Positions 17,617 to 27,700 of a stretch of DNA of 64,000 nt are shown piece by piece (position 1 is the stretch's first letter; each line of letters opens with the position of its first letter). The translations under genes and the position numbers were made by a program. Source of the DNA: DASQZK01 sp963809925. Its GTDB lineage: Bacteria; Bacteroidota; Bacteroidia; Bacteroidales; GCA-2748055. The notes below the pieces were generated by a model. The model saw only the letters and a program-made list of their open reading frames with translations. It searched no databases and had not been told where the DNA came from. The stretch spans positions 124,001 to 188,000 of the forward strand of contig CAWELH010000009.1 in assembly GCA_963809925.1 (NCBI GenBank), read 5' to 3'.

Positions 17617-18222
17617 TTAAAAGTTCATCCCTGGTTTTGTGATCTTTCCTAGAAATTCCAGAACCTCATCCCTCCCTGTTCTCTTAAGCGAAGAGGTTAA
17701 AAAGTACGGTGGCAATTCTTCCCAGCTTTTCAGCATCTCCGATTTAAAAAGAGTAATATTGTCGCTCAGTTCCTTCTGGTTTGGCTTATCCGTTTTGGTA
17801 AAAACAAGGCAGAGGGGCACTCCGTTCATGCCCAGCCATTTAATAAATGCCAGGTCGGATTTCTGGGGACTTAGTCTGCTGTCGATAAGGACCATGACAT
17901 ATACAAGTGCTTCCCTGTGTGTAATATAGTTTTCAATGAGCTCACCAAATTTTTTTCTTTCATTTTTACTCACTTTTGCATAGCCGTATCCGGGCAGGTC
18001 GACCAGGTACCATGTACCGTTGATAAGGAAATGATTGATCAGTTTCGTCTTCCCCGGTGAAACGGATATTTTTGCCAGACTTTTCCTGCCGGTGATCATA
18101 TTGATGAGCGAAGATTTGCCGACATTCGATCTTCCGATGAATGCAATCTCAGGTTCAGCTGTGGCAGGACATTCCGTATACCTGGCACTGCTCTTTATGA
18201 ATTTCGCACTGATGATTTTCAT
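17617..18222 (-). CDS. engB: Ribosome biogenesis GTPase YihA/YsxC (EngB)
   Basis: The 201-residue GTPase assists late assembly of the 50S subunit. It has the TrmE-Era-EngA-EngB motifs: G1 GRSNVGKSS, G2 around SPGKTKLIN, G3 DLPGYGYAK, G4 TKTD and a C-terminal G5-like SSLKRTG. The length is typical. Its start overlaps the end of the upstream thioesterase-like gene by 4 bp, so they are co-translated. Confidence 0.96.
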   Translation of the reverse strand: MKIISAKFIKSSARYTECPATAEPEIAFIGRSNVGKSSLINMITGRKSLAKISVSPGKTKLINHFLINGTWYLVDLPGYGYAKVSKNERKKFGELIENYITHREALVYVMVLIDSRLSPQKSDLAFIKWLGMNGVPLCLVFTKTDKPNQKELSDNITLFKSEMLKSWEELPPYFLTSSLKRTGRDEVLEFLGKITKPGMNF

Positions 18223-18611
18223 GATACTGTCCTGATCTTGCGTAAAAAACTTTCATTACTCACGACGGCCCTGGTATGAGAGGCCGTGGCTACAAGGCCT
18301 GAATCGTCGCGAAGACTTATGTCAAAAAATAAATTCCGCCCGCTTACCTCGGTTAGCCGGGAATGACAAACAAGCCTCGATCCTGTGCTTACCGGTTTTA
18401 CATGCCGGAGGTGGATCTCGGCCCCGACACTGCTGCATCCTTCCGGGAGCATCGTTTGGACAGAAGAGAGTGCCGTGAATTCCATAAATGATACGATCTC
18501 AGGCGTTGCAAGCACGGGAAGCTGATCATTACCATAGCGGGAGGCGATATGTTCCTCCTTTACTTCACGGGTGATGATATTCTCTATCCCTGGCTTTACG
18601 TGTAGGATCAT
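18219..18611 (-). CDS. Hotdog-fold thioesterase, FlK-like
   Basis: The protein is a single hotdog domain of about 130 residues from ATG 18611 (MILHVKPGIEN); an in-frame upstream ATG at 18698 would add 29 atypical residues. The pattern ATPEIVSFMEFTALSS on the long helix and VGAEIHLRHVKPV on the next strand gives the Thr, Glu and His positions used by fluoroacetyl-CoA thioesterase FlK. The general role would be acyl-CoA hydrolysis; the substrate is unknown and fluoroacetate should not be assumed. It overlaps engB by 4 bp and follows manA by about 95 bp on the same strand. Confidence 0.82.
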   Translation of the reverse strand: MILHVKPGIENIITREVKEEHIASRYGNDQLPVLATPEIVSFMEFTALSSVQTMLPEGCSSVGAEIHLRHVKPVSTGSRLVCHSRLTEVSGRNLFFDISLRDDSGLVATASHTRAVVSNESFLRKIRTVS

Positions 18612-18705
18612 GATCAATCTGTATAAACGGAAACTCAAGCCCTTCTTTCCCCATTTGTATACCCGAAGGCTTCCTGCCATCTCCTCCCTACCATTCAAAC
18701 TATCT

Positions 18706-19689
18706 TCAGGCTCTTACATAGATCTCAAGCAGTGTTGTCTCCGAGAGTGGCTCAATGAGCAGGTTTTTAAGACTGGCGGGTATGAGTATGGTCTCTCCGG
18801 ATTTCAGCGCTGCAAGCCCGTTAGTCCCGTACCGAAGATTTACACTTCCCTGGGGACACATATATATAACAAAGGAGTCGATGAGGCTATAATCCTTTTC
18901 AACCGGTTTATCAAGACGTATAACATTGGTGGTAAAGTAGTTACAATCGATCATGCCGACTGTCTTGTTTTCGGTCCGCTCGTAGTCGGTCTTGTAGTGA
19001 TCGTAGTGTTTGAAATCAATGACATCGAGAGCCAGGGCGGTATGCAGTTCCCTTAGGTTGCCTTTATCATCTTTACGGTCGAAGTCGTAGATCCGGTAAG
19101 TAAGGTCTGATGTTTGCTGGATTTCTGCCAGCAGTATCCCGGCACCAATGGTGTGTATTCGTCCTGCAGGGATAAAGAAACAATCGCCATCATATACTTT
19201 CTCAACATTAAGGATCTCCTGAAGTCGACCGCTGTTGAAATATCCGAGGTAAGTATCCTTATCCAAAGGGCGGTTGAAGCCGGAAATAAGTGTTGCATTC
19301 TTGTCTGCGTTGAGGACATACCACATTTCTGTCTTGCCATATGAATTATGCTTTTCAAGGGCAGTCACATCATCGGGATGTACCTGGATGCTCAGTATTT
19401 CGTTGGCATCAATATATTTAATCAACAATGGAAAGCCGATCCCAAAGCGATCATATATTTTATCGCCCACCAGGTCGCCCATGTAAATCTCGATCAGCTC
19501 CAGGAGGTTATTGCCTTCCAGAAAGCCTCCTTCCACCACGGAGATATTGCCTTCAAATGTGGATATCTCCCAGCTCTCCCCACATTTCGGAGAAGCGTCC
19601 TGTTTATTCAGTAACGTCTTAAGTTTTGTTCCCCCCCAGATCTTATCTTTTACTATCGGTTTAAATTTCAGAGGATAAAGTTCATTCAT
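18706..19689 (-). CDS. manA: Mannose-6-phosphate isomerase, class I
   Basis: The 327-residue zinc enzyme interconverts fructose 6-phosphate and mannose 6-phosphate, supplying mannose for surface glycans. The metal-site motifs are SIQVHPDD (Gln and His ligands), GKTEMWYVL (Glu) and FIPAGRIHTIGAGILLAEI (His). The N-terminus has FKPIVKDKIWGG, usual for the short bacterial type I form. It is 11 bp downstream of the Dabb gene on the same strand. Confidence 0.95.
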   Translation of the reverse strand: MNELYPLKFKPIVKDKIWGGTKLKTLLNKQDASPKCGESWEISTFEGNISVVEGGFLEGNNLLELIEIYMGDLVGDKIYDRFGIGFPLLIKYIDANEILSIQVHPDDVTALEKHNSYGKTEMWYVLNADKNATLISGFNRPLDKDTYLGYFNSGRLQEILNVEKVYDGDCFFIPAGRIHTIGAGILLAEIQQTSDLTYRIYDFDRKDDKGNLRELHTALALDVIDFKHYDHYKTDYERTENKTVGMIDCNYFTTNVIRLDKPVEKDYSLIDSFVIYMCPQGSVNLRYGTNGLAALKSGETILIPASLKNLLIEPLSETTLLEIYVRA

Positions 19690-19700
19690 CGTTTACGTCA

Positions 19701-19994
19701 TTAATATTCGTAGTCGGTAACTACCAGTTCATATTCAGAAGTTCTCAGATATTCAATCAGTTTGAGATGATCGGGGTGTACCCGGTAGGTCTCCAGATCC
19801 TCATGATTGCGAAAATCGCCCACAAGAGCTACGTCAAAGGCCTGCGGGCGTGTATTGATATTGATCCCGCCTTCAATATTCACAATGACGGGTATTTTAT
19901 GTTTCAGATCATCGATGATCGCTTTCACTTTTATTACTTTTTCTTCTCTGCCTTCCTTATCTTTGAATCTGAATAGGACAATATGCCTTATCAT
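19701..19994 (-). CDS. Dabb family (stress-responsive alpha/beta barrel) protein
   Basis: The 97-residue protein matches the dimeric alpha-beta barrel family: MIRHIVLFRFKD at the start, a helix with VIKVKAIIDDL, and DVALVGDFRNHEDLETYRVH followed by H. Such proteins are small dimers of mostly unknown function, some acting on polyketides or in stress. It precedes manA by 11 bp and is probably co-transcribed. Confidence 0.9.
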   Translation of the reverse strand: MIRHIVLFRFKDKEGREEKVIKVKAIIDDLKHKIPVIVNIEGGININTRPQAFDVALVGDFRNHEDLETYRVHPDHLKLIEYLRTSEYELVVTDYEY

Positions 19995-20074
19995 TTTTTC
20001 CGGGATTTGTTCGGATCGAGGTTTTTTATTTACGGTGCAAAGTTAATCTATAATTCCAAAACATCCTTTACTTT

Positions 20075-20689
20075 ATGTTCATTATAGGCATAGCAGGAGG
20101 TACAGGTTCCGGAAAAACCACAGTCGTCAGGAAGATTATTGAGGATCTGCCGGAAGAACAGGTGGCTGTTATTGCGCAGGACTCTTATTACCGTGATAAC
20201 AGCGATATTCCTGAAGCCGAACGCCAGAAGATAAATTTTGACCATCCGTCTTCCCTTGAATTTCCGTTGCTCGTTGACCATATCAATACCCTCAAACGCG
20301 GGTTGCCTATAGCGCAGCCGGTGTATTCGTACCTTACATGTACCAGGAGTGATGAGACCGTTACTGTAGAGCCCAAGAAGGTCATCATTGTCGAGGGTAT
20401 CCTGATTTTCACCCATGCCCCGCTTCGTGACATTCTCGATCTGAAGGTGTTTGTTGACGCTGATGCCGACGACCGGTTAAGCCGGGTCATCTATCGGGAT
20501 CTTACAGAACGGGGGAGAACAGTGGATGTGGTACTCAACCGCTATCATCAAACGGTAAAGCCCATGCATCTTCAGTTTATTGAACCCACAAAACGTTATG
20601 CCGATATCATTGTGCCCCAGGGTGGAAACAATACGGTGGCTATCAATGTACTGCGAACAATTATTCAACAGCGCCTGTCACTGCAATAA
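20075..20689 (+). CDS. udk: Uridine kinase
   Basis: The 204-residue kinase phosphorylates uridine and cytidine in pyrimidine salvage. The P-loop is GIAGGTGSGKTTV at the N-terminus. Other marks are the substrate-binding QDSYYRD and NFDHPSSLEFPLL, and the lid-region RVIYRDLTERGR. It is divergent from the Dabb/manA group and followed 42 bp later by the exonuclease gene on the same strand. Confidence 0.95.
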   Translation: MFIIGIAGGTGSGKTTVVRKIIEDLPEEQVAVIAQDSYYRDNSDIPEAERQKINFDHPSSLEFPLLVDHINTLKRGLPIAQPVYSYLTCTRSDETVTVEPKKVIIVEGILIFTHAPLRDILDLKVFVDADADDRLSRVIYRDLTERGRTVDVVLNRYHQTVKPMHLQFIEPTKRYADIIVPQGGNNTVAINVLRTIIQQRLSLQ

Positions 20690-20731
20690 TATTGCTGCAA
20701 TATTTTATATTTTTATAAAAAATGTCATACC

Positions 20732-21451
20732 ATGCTAGATCATCTGAAAGCAGAAGACCTGTTATTTCTTGATATTGAGACGGTACCGCAGGTGCCTTCT
20801 TATGAGGAGACCGATCCGGTTCTCCGAAGGTTGTGGGATAAAAAAGCGTCCCACTTTATTACAGAAGGGCAGGAGCCTGCAGATGTATATCAGCGAGCGG
20901 GGATTTATGCCGAATTTGGCAGGATTATCTGTATTTCTGTGGGTCATTTGCTTTTAGAAAACGGAGAAAGGCTTATCCGGCTCAAATCATTTGCCGGCAA
21001 GGATGAGAAGTTGTTGTTGGTTGCGTTCGGTGAGATGCTTGAAAAGTATTCGAGGAGGAAGTCTTTTTACCTATGTGCGCATAATGGAAAGGAATTTGAT
21101 TTTCCCTACATTGCCCGACGCATGTTAATAAACGGAATCAACCTTCCTGCCGTTCTGGATATTGCCGGTAAAAAACCGTGGGAAGTAAATTTTATCGATA
21201 CCATGGAGCTCTGGAAGTTCGGAGATTTCAAAAACTACACCTCACTCGAGTTACTTGCCGCAGTTTTCGGCATTCCCACGCCGAAGGACGACATCGACGG
21301 TTCCATGGTAGCCTCTGTGTTTTATGAGGATGATGACCTTGATCGTATCGTGAAGTATTGTGAAAAAGATGTGGTGACGATTGTCCAGCTCTTCCTGAGA
21401 TTTAAAGGTGAAGCGGTGGTTGCCCAAGATAAGATCTCGAGCATTGCCTGA
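20732..21451 (+). CDS. PolB-like 3'-5' exonuclease (DEDDy type)
   Basis: The 239-residue protein has the three exonuclease motifs of the RNase H-like DEDDy family: ExoI FLDIETVPQ, ExoII CAHNGKEFDFPYI and ExoIII YCEKDVVTIVQLF. The text KDDIDGSMVASVFYE is typical of the stand-alone PolB-like exonuclease family (DNA_pol_B_exo2). It probably trims or degrades nucleic acid; its exact substrate is unknown. It lies 42 bp after udk and converges on an alpha/beta hydrolase gene across 17 bp. Confidence 0.9.
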   Translation: MLDHLKAEDLLFLDIETVPQVPSYEETDPVLRRLWDKKASHFITEGQEPADVYQRAGIYAEFGRIICISVGHLLLENGERLIRLKSFAGKDEKLLLVAFGEMLEKYSRRKSFYLCAHNGKEFDFPYIARRMLINGINLPAVLDIAGKKPWEVNFIDTMELWKFGDFKNYTSLELLAAVFGIPTPKDDIDGSMVASVFYEDDDLDRIVKYCEKDVVTIVQLFLRFKGEAVVAQDKISSIA

Positions 21452-21468
21452 AAGGAGAGGCTGCTTTT

Positions 21469-22281
21469 TTAATTTCCATCGAGAAAATACATTACATTTT
21501 TAAGGAACAGTTCCTGTTGCTCTGCGTGCACCCAGTGTCCGGAGTTTGGAATCGTCACGATTTCTGCGGTGGGGAAAATGGTGTGGATGATGGTGAAGTC
21601 TGAATCGCTGATGTAGTCGGAGTCTGCCCCTTTGATAAACAGGGCGGGAAAGCCGGTGATGCCATTACCATTGCGGTATTTTCCCGGATCAAGGCCGTCA
21701 AGGATCCCGGGCATCTCCCTGTAAAGCGTATCCAGGTTAAGTTTCCATTCGAAGTGATTCCTGTCTTTTCGAACGACGTTTTTCAGCAGAAACTGTCTGA
21801 CCCGTTGTGAAGGGATCTTCCCTGCCAACATCATGTCAATATCCATCCTCGAATGTGCTTTACTGAAATCCACGTTCATCATGGCATCAATAACATTAAG
21901 ATGATCGAGGCTGTGGGGGGAAGGCTGGTCCAGGCTTTTATAAGAGCGGGGAGAAATGTCGACCACGATCATAGACTGCACCCGCTGAGGATAGTCGGCT
22001 GCGAAGAACATAATTGTTTTACCGCCCATTGAATGCCCCATCAGGATAGCTTTGCCGATGTTCTGTTTCTCCATAAACTCTAGCAGGTCATTCTTCAGAA
22101 GAAGGTAATTGTGTTCCCGGGTATGAGGGGATCTTCCGTGGTTTCTCTGGTCGATAATGAATACTTCATATTTCTCCGACAGCGCTCTGGCGATGCTAAC
22201 CCAGTTATCCGATTCACCGTAAAGTCCGTGAACAATAATCAGTGGTGGTCCCTCTCCGAATTTCCTGAAGAATAAATCCAT
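21469..22281 (-). CDS. Alpha/beta hydrolase (YbfF-like esterase)
   Basis: The 270-residue protein has the oxyanion-hole strand IIVHGLYGESDNW, the nucleophile elbow GHSMGGKT, an acid residue near IKGADSDYISDSD, and the catalytic His in PNSGHWVHAEQ. The motif DQRNHGRSPH is common in the YbfF/acyl-CoA esterase group. It is probably a small-ester or thioester hydrolase. It starts 3 bp after the end of pdxJ, so the two share a transcript. Confidence 0.9.
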   Translation of the reverse strand: MDLFFRKFGEGPPLIIVHGLYGESDNWVSIARALSEKYEVFIIDQRNHGRSPHTREHNYLLLKNDLLEFMEKQNIGKAILMGHSMGGKTIMFFAADYPQRVQSMIVVDISPRSYKSLDQPSPHSLDHLNVIDAMMNVDFSKAHSRMDIDMMLAGKIPSQRVRQFLLKNVVRKDRNHFEWKLNLDTLYREMPGILDGLDPGKYRNGNGITGFPALFIKGADSDYISDSDFTIIHTIFPTAEIVTIPNSGHWVHAEQQELFLKNVMYFLDGN

Positions 22282-22284
22282 CGT

Positions 22285-22998
22285 TTAAACCAATTGCCGT
22301 TTATACATCTGTATTGTATTTTCAAGTCCGAAATACAGGGCATCGGAAATAAGGGCATGGCCTATCGAAACTTCCAGCAGGGCTGGTATATGCATAGAAA
22401 AATACTTCAGATTTTCGAGGCTAAGATCGTGGCCGGCATTAATTCCCAGTCCGAGCATCGCAGCTTTTTCTCCTGCAGCAATAAAAGGTGCAATGGCATT
22501 TTGAGGGTCAATGGAATAATGAGAGGCATAGGGTTCTGTGTATAATTCGACCCTGTCGGTACCCGTGTCAGCAGCATGTCCGATCATCTCTGTATTCGTG
22601 CCCACAAATATCGAGGTGCGGATACCCATCGACTTTAGTTCCTGGATAACCTCAATAAGGAAGTTTTTATTTGCCATGGTATCCCAGCCTTCCGAAGAAG
22701 TCAGCGCCCCGGGGGGGTCCGGCACCAGTGTAACCTGATCGGGAATGATCTCCTTGATCAGTTGCATAAATTTCACCGATGGGTAGCCTTCGATGTTCAA
22801 CTCCGTCGAAACAACCTGTTTCAGGTTCCTGACATCCTGGTACCGGATATGCCGTTCGTCGGGGCGGGGATGGACCGTGATTCCTTCAGCGCCATATTCC
22901 TGACACCTTACTGCTGCTTTTATCACATCCGGAATATTTCCACCCCGTGAGTTTCTAAGTGTTGCAATTTTGTTTATATTTACGCTTAATCTGGCCAT
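22285..22998 (-). CDS. pdxJ: Pyridoxine 5'-phosphate synthase
   Basis: The 237-residue TIM barrel condenses 1-deoxyxylulose 5-phosphate with 3-amino-2-oxopropyl phosphate in the DXP-dependent vitamin B6 route. Signatures are LSVNINKIATLRNSRGGN, GITVHPRPDERHI, VTLVPDPPGALTSSEGWD and GINAGHDLSLENL. The length is standard. It is followed directly by an alpha/beta hydrolase gene and diverges from the CBS-nadK pair. Confidence 0.96.
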   Translation of the reverse strand: MARLSVNINKIATLRNSRGGNIPDVIKAAVRCQEYGAEGITVHPRPDERHIRYQDVRNLKQVVSTELNIEGYPSVKFMQLIKEIIPDQVTLVPDPPGALTSSEGWDTMANKNFLIEVIQELKSMGIRTSIFVGTNTEMIGHAADTGTDRVELYTEPYASHYSIDPQNAIAPFIAAGEKAAMLGLGINAGHDLSLENLKYFSMHIPALLEVSIGHALISDALYFGLENTIQMYKRQLV

Positions 22999-23057
22999 GA
23001 TTTTACTTTGAAAAAATATTTGGCAAAGTTAGGGCTTTTCAACAGAAAAACGGAGAT

Positions 23058-23723
23058 ATGCTGGCGAAAGATTTGATGTCGGATGTTGTGCCTGCTTTGA
23101 AAACCTCCGACACCGGAGTTCAGGCTTTATCCTGGATGGATATATTCAGGATATCACACCTTCCTATCGTAAATAACTATGAGTTTCTTGGACTGATTTC
23201 AGATAAGGATATCTACAACCTGAATATGGCCGATGAGCCCATCGGAAACCACACATTATCGTTGTTCAGCCCTTTTGTTTTTGAGGATCAGCATATCTAT
23301 GAGGTAATCGAAGTAGCCTCAAGACTGAAACTCAGCGTGATACCTGTTCTTGAAAGGGGAAATAATTATCTCGGTATGATTACGCTGAACGATCTCGTAC
23401 AGCATTTTGCTGCGCTTTCTGCCCTGCATCATCCCGGTGGTATCCTGGTGATCGAAGTCAATGAGAATGACTATTCTCTTACTGAAATATCTCAGATCAT
23501 AGAAAGCAACGACGCCAAAATCCTGAGTCTTTATATTTCTTCTTCGGAGGATTCGACGAAAATGGATGTGACGGTGAAAATCAACCGGACTGATCTGACA
23601 TCCATTATCGGCACGTTTGAAAGGTATGAGTATTCGATCAAGGCGTCATACATGAAAGATGATGACGCTGAAAAAATGTACGAAGAACGCTTCGATATGT
23701 TCATGAGATACCTGAATACCTGA
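23058..23723 (+). CDS. CBS domain protein with ACT-like C-terminus
   Basis: The 221-residue cytosolic protein has a pair of CBS motifs (about 1-125; LAKDLMSDVVPALKTSD, LPIVNNYEFLGLISDKD, then VIPVLERGNNYLGMITLNDL). A C-terminal domain of about 90 residues (VIEVNENDYSLTEISQIIES ...) follows and has the alternation of an ACT-like fold. CBS pairs bind adenine nucleotides and usually regulate a partner. The gene lies 52 bp upstream of nadK on the same strand, so a role tied to adenylate or NAD levels is conceivable but unproven. Confidence 0.88.
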   Translation: MLAKDLMSDVVPALKTSDTGVQALSWMDIFRISHLPIVNNYEFLGLISDKDIYNLNMADEPIGNHTLSLFSPFVFEDQHIYEVIEVASRLKLSVIPVLERGNNYLGMITLNDLVQHFAALSALHHPGGILVIEVNENDYSLTEISQIIESNDAKILSLYISSSEDSTKMDVTVKINRTDLTSIIGTFERYEYSIKASYMKDDDAEKMYEERFDMFMRYLNT

Positions 23724-23775
23724 ACTATGGAGCCTTCCTGGCAGGTACCTCAAGATCTGAAATAAATAACACAGA

Positions 23776-24654
23776 ATGAGAATAGCACTTTTCGGGAAAC
23801 CTTTCAGCAAGGACTTTAACGATAGTATAAAAACACTCTTCGAGAAGCTGAATCACTATAAAACTGAGTTAATTTTACACCGTCTTTTTGCCGATTTTCT
23901 GGTTAATGAAGCTGGAATAAAACTTGAGAATTGCTCCTACTTTGATGAAGATACAGGACTACCTGAAGACATCCAATTCCTGTTTTCGCTGGGGGGCGAC
24001 GGTACTTTTCTTGAGACTGTCAGTCATGTCAGGGATTCAGGCATACCTGTCCTTGGCATAAATACCGGAAGACTGGGATTCCTGGCCAATATATCCCGGG
24101 ACGACATTTCTTCATCCATCGACGACCTTTTCGCTGGCAATTACAGCCTCGAAAACCGCTGTCTCATCAGGCTCAATACCTCCGAAGGACCCCTGGATGA
24201 CTTGAATACTGCACTGAACGAGATCACAATTATCAAAAAGAACACGGCTATGATTACGATCAATGCCGGCCTTGATGATGATTATCTCAATTCTTACTGG
24301 GCCGACGGCCTCATTGTCTCCACCCCCACGGGATCCACCGCCTACTCAATGAGCGTGGGTGGTCCGATCGTGCTGCCCGAATCCAGGAATTTCATTATCT
24401 CACCTATCTCGCCTCATAACCTCACCGTACGCCCCATCATCGTCCCCGACAACAAAATCATCAGCCTGGAAGTCATTTCACGCAGCAACGAATTCCAGGT
24501 TGCCATGGATTCGCGCTCTTACACAGTTCGCAGTGGTGTTAAGTTGTACATCGACAAAGCACCCTATTGTATCCGGATGGTCAAATTTCCCACTAACAGC
24601 TTTTATAATACCCTGCGAAACAAATTGATGTGGGGGATGGACAAAAGAAACTAA
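23776..24654 (+). CDS. nadK: NAD kinase
   Basis: The 292-residue enzyme phosphorylates NAD to NADP. It carries the family GGDG motif in FSLGGDGTFLETV, the NTGRLGFLANI stretch, and the NAD-binding ADGLIVSTPTGSTAYSMS loop. The length and ends match bacterial NadK. It follows the CBS gene with a short gap, and a 144-bp AT-rich gap separates it from the giant secreted protein. Confidence 0.95.
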   Translation: MRIALFGKPFSKDFNDSIKTLFEKLNHYKTELILHRLFADFLVNEAGIKLENCSYFDEDTGLPEDIQFLFSLGGDGTFLETVSHVRDSGIPVLGINTGRLGFLANISRDDISSSIDDLFAGNYSLENRCLIRLNTSEGPLDDLNTALNEITIIKKNTAMITINAGLDDDYLNSYWADGLIVSTPTGSTAYSMSVGGPIVLPESRNFIISPISPHNLTVRPIIVPDNKIISLEVISRSNEFQVAMDSRSYTVRSGVKLYIDKAPYCIRMVKFPTNSFYNTLRNKLMWGMDKRN

Positions 24655-24798
24655 ATCTTCCCGAATATTCTTGCGATTTAAGTTCCCCGATTTTTATCAA
24701 AAATCCAGATGATAATTTAGGATTATATATTTATTCTGCTATCATTGTATTCCATTCAGAAAAGAATTTAACCTAATAATTAACTAAATCACTTGAGA

Positions 24799-27700
24799 AT
24801 GAATAACAAATTTACATTGTTAAGTATTCTCCTATTGACTTTATTCATTTCGGGCAGTTATGCTCAGGAAGGGGAGGTCACATGGGAGAAATTCAAACCT
24901 TTTTCAGGAACCTTTGCCGAACTTGCTACAGCCGAAGGTCCTGTTGAAACGCAGATTCTAACTTCTATCGATGCCCCTCAGGATATTGATGATAACTATT
25001 CTGCCCGTATCACCGGATTCATCATTGTTCCGGAGACCGGCGACTATAAATTTTATGTTAGCTCTGATGACGGTAGCGAGCTTTGGTTGAGCAGCGATAT
25101 CACCGTTGATAATTTGTCGATGCTCTGCAACGTTACTAGTTGGGCGAGTCACGGCGCTTTTAACAAGGAAGCCAACCAGGCTTCTGGACCCGTCCATCTC
25201 GAAGCCGGTAGTTTCCATTACTTCAGGGCTTTGATGAAAGAAGGCAGTGGCGGTGACCATCTTGAGGTTGCCTGGACCACACCTTCTAATGCAACCATAA
25301 CTATTATCGGAACAGACTATATTTCCAGTGAAGCCGTTGTAGATTCAACACTTTCAGAAATCCAGGAGTTTGAATTTACAGGTATCGGTGTTCCGGTCAC
25401 CGGTGTGGTTGACAGTGCAGCCAGGACTATCCAGGTGGAAGTTCCTTACGGTGTAAATATTACCACACTTGTTCCCGCCATCGTAACCTCCTATGGCGCC
25501 ACCCTTGACCCCGCAGACAAACAGCCGACAGATTTTACCAATCCGGTTGATTATACGGTTACATCCGCCGACGGCGATTACAGTTCTGTTTTCACTGTTA
25601 CGGTTACCACTGCCGCTGCCCGGGACATCAATACGATCACAAACGTATCGCTTGATTTCGGAGTTGTCTCCATCAATGGTACGGTTGACGACATGGCGTC
25701 AACCATCACCTTCGATATATATTCCGGTCTACCGACAGGGGCAAAACTGATGTTTGACAAGGATTATTTTGCAACAGTCAGTAATGCTTCAGGTGACTCT
25801 ATCGATTTGAATACTGTTACAGAACTTGAGGTAACGGCCCAAAACGGAGATATCAAGACCTACAGTCTGATTTATAATTCACTGGCCGGTGTTGCCGCTT
25901 TCTCCGATAACTTCTCCGATGATTCCAACATGGCTAACTGGGCTGTCCGCAACTGGAACAATTCCGGTACCGGCAATATATTTACCATTAGTCATGATCC
26001 GGCTGAAGAAAACCTTGTCATTACCAAAACAACGAGCGTTAACGACTACATCAGGTTCACCTTCCCGCAAGACTTAAACGTTGGATTGGTGAAACCATAT
26101 GTCCGTTTCAGGGTGAAATCAGCCCAAGCATTGACTCGCTTTGAAGCCAAACTTCAGGATGTAAACGCCCCTTTGAACGACGGTAATTTCAGCCAGGCCA
26201 CCAATATGAAAATGATCGCGGTACCAGCCGATGGTGAGTATCATGAGGCGATCTGGGACTATTCGACCGGCATGAATAATGTCAATCCTTTCCAGATAAA
26301 ATACCTTGTGTTGGGTGTTGACCGGACAATCGGTGTTGCGCTTAGCAATGTCAGGGTTGATGATTTCCGTGCTGGCATCGACGCGTATGCCAACAATAAG
26401 CCTACGGTTAATACTGTGGCAAAACCCCACTGGGCATATATCGGTGATGGCGTTCAGACTGTCGCACTCACAGGCATCTCAGATGGCAATCCTGAAAGGG
26501 ATGAGATCGTGACCATTACGGCAACAAGCAGTAATCAGGCTGTGGTTGCTGATGGTGACATTACCGTTGATTACGACGGAGTCTCTTCAACGGCAACTCT
26601 CAGTTATACCCCTTCTTCAAATGGACCGACAGTTATCACTGTCACGTTGAAGGACGACCGTGGTACGGTATATTCGGATGAAGAGGACACCGAAACCACA
26701 CAGTTTATCGCTGAATTCAGAGATGCCACACCCGGCGTTAATGATGTAGCTACATTCGGTATGCCGCAATTTACCCATATCAATGTTGGTCAGGGTGTCG
26801 AACATTATGTGATCATTTCACAGGTGGACGATGGCGATGCCGATGTTGACCAGGTCATTTTCTTTGACTATGTGAATAATTCACCCGAATTGATCGTTAT
26901 AGATTCAATCGTTTATAATCCGGGAGAAAGTTTCGCACTGATCTATTTTCGTGATCTTGGGATGACCGGCAATGCTTCACTTACATTAAGCTGTATTGAT
27001 GAAGTTGATCAGACCGCCGGAAATGATCCGTTCGAACTCACTTTCGACATTCCACTGGAGACATACAATACCTTCGGTTGCTATTATGGTGCAACACAGA
27101 TTGCCCAGTGGCAGGATTACCCGTATAAGCAGGATCCGGTCTTCAAAGATGGCTATCCTGTCACCCTTGACAAAGCAGATGTTCATGACCTGTGCAAAGA
27201 TGATTTCTTCTGGGGAATGATGTGGGGTTATGTGATCGCACCGGTAACCGGCGATTATAAATTCTACTCCACAACGGAAGGAGAGGGTGTCGGACCGTTC
27301 TACCTGAGTACCAATAATTCCAGGGACGGTCTGCCGCCATTAGAAAGTTGGACTGCGCAGACCGACCAGGCATCCGGTTTTATCCATCTTGAGGCAGGAC
27401 AGGCCTATTACTTTGAAGCCTTCCATAAGGAGATCGTCAATGATTATTTCCTTACACTTGAATGGATTTATCCTGGTCTCTCAGCGAAGGAGATCATCGG
27501 TAAACCCTACCTGTTTACATCGCTCGATATGGAAGCTCCTTCATCTGCGACAAGCCTTCGTATCAAAGCAAAAGGCTCCACACAGGCCCTCATTGAATGG
27601 GATGCATCAACCGATAACCTGAAGGTGAAGGGCTATTACGTCTATATTAATGGAGAGCTCTACAATGAAGAAATGACCACAGAGACATCCATGATGATCG

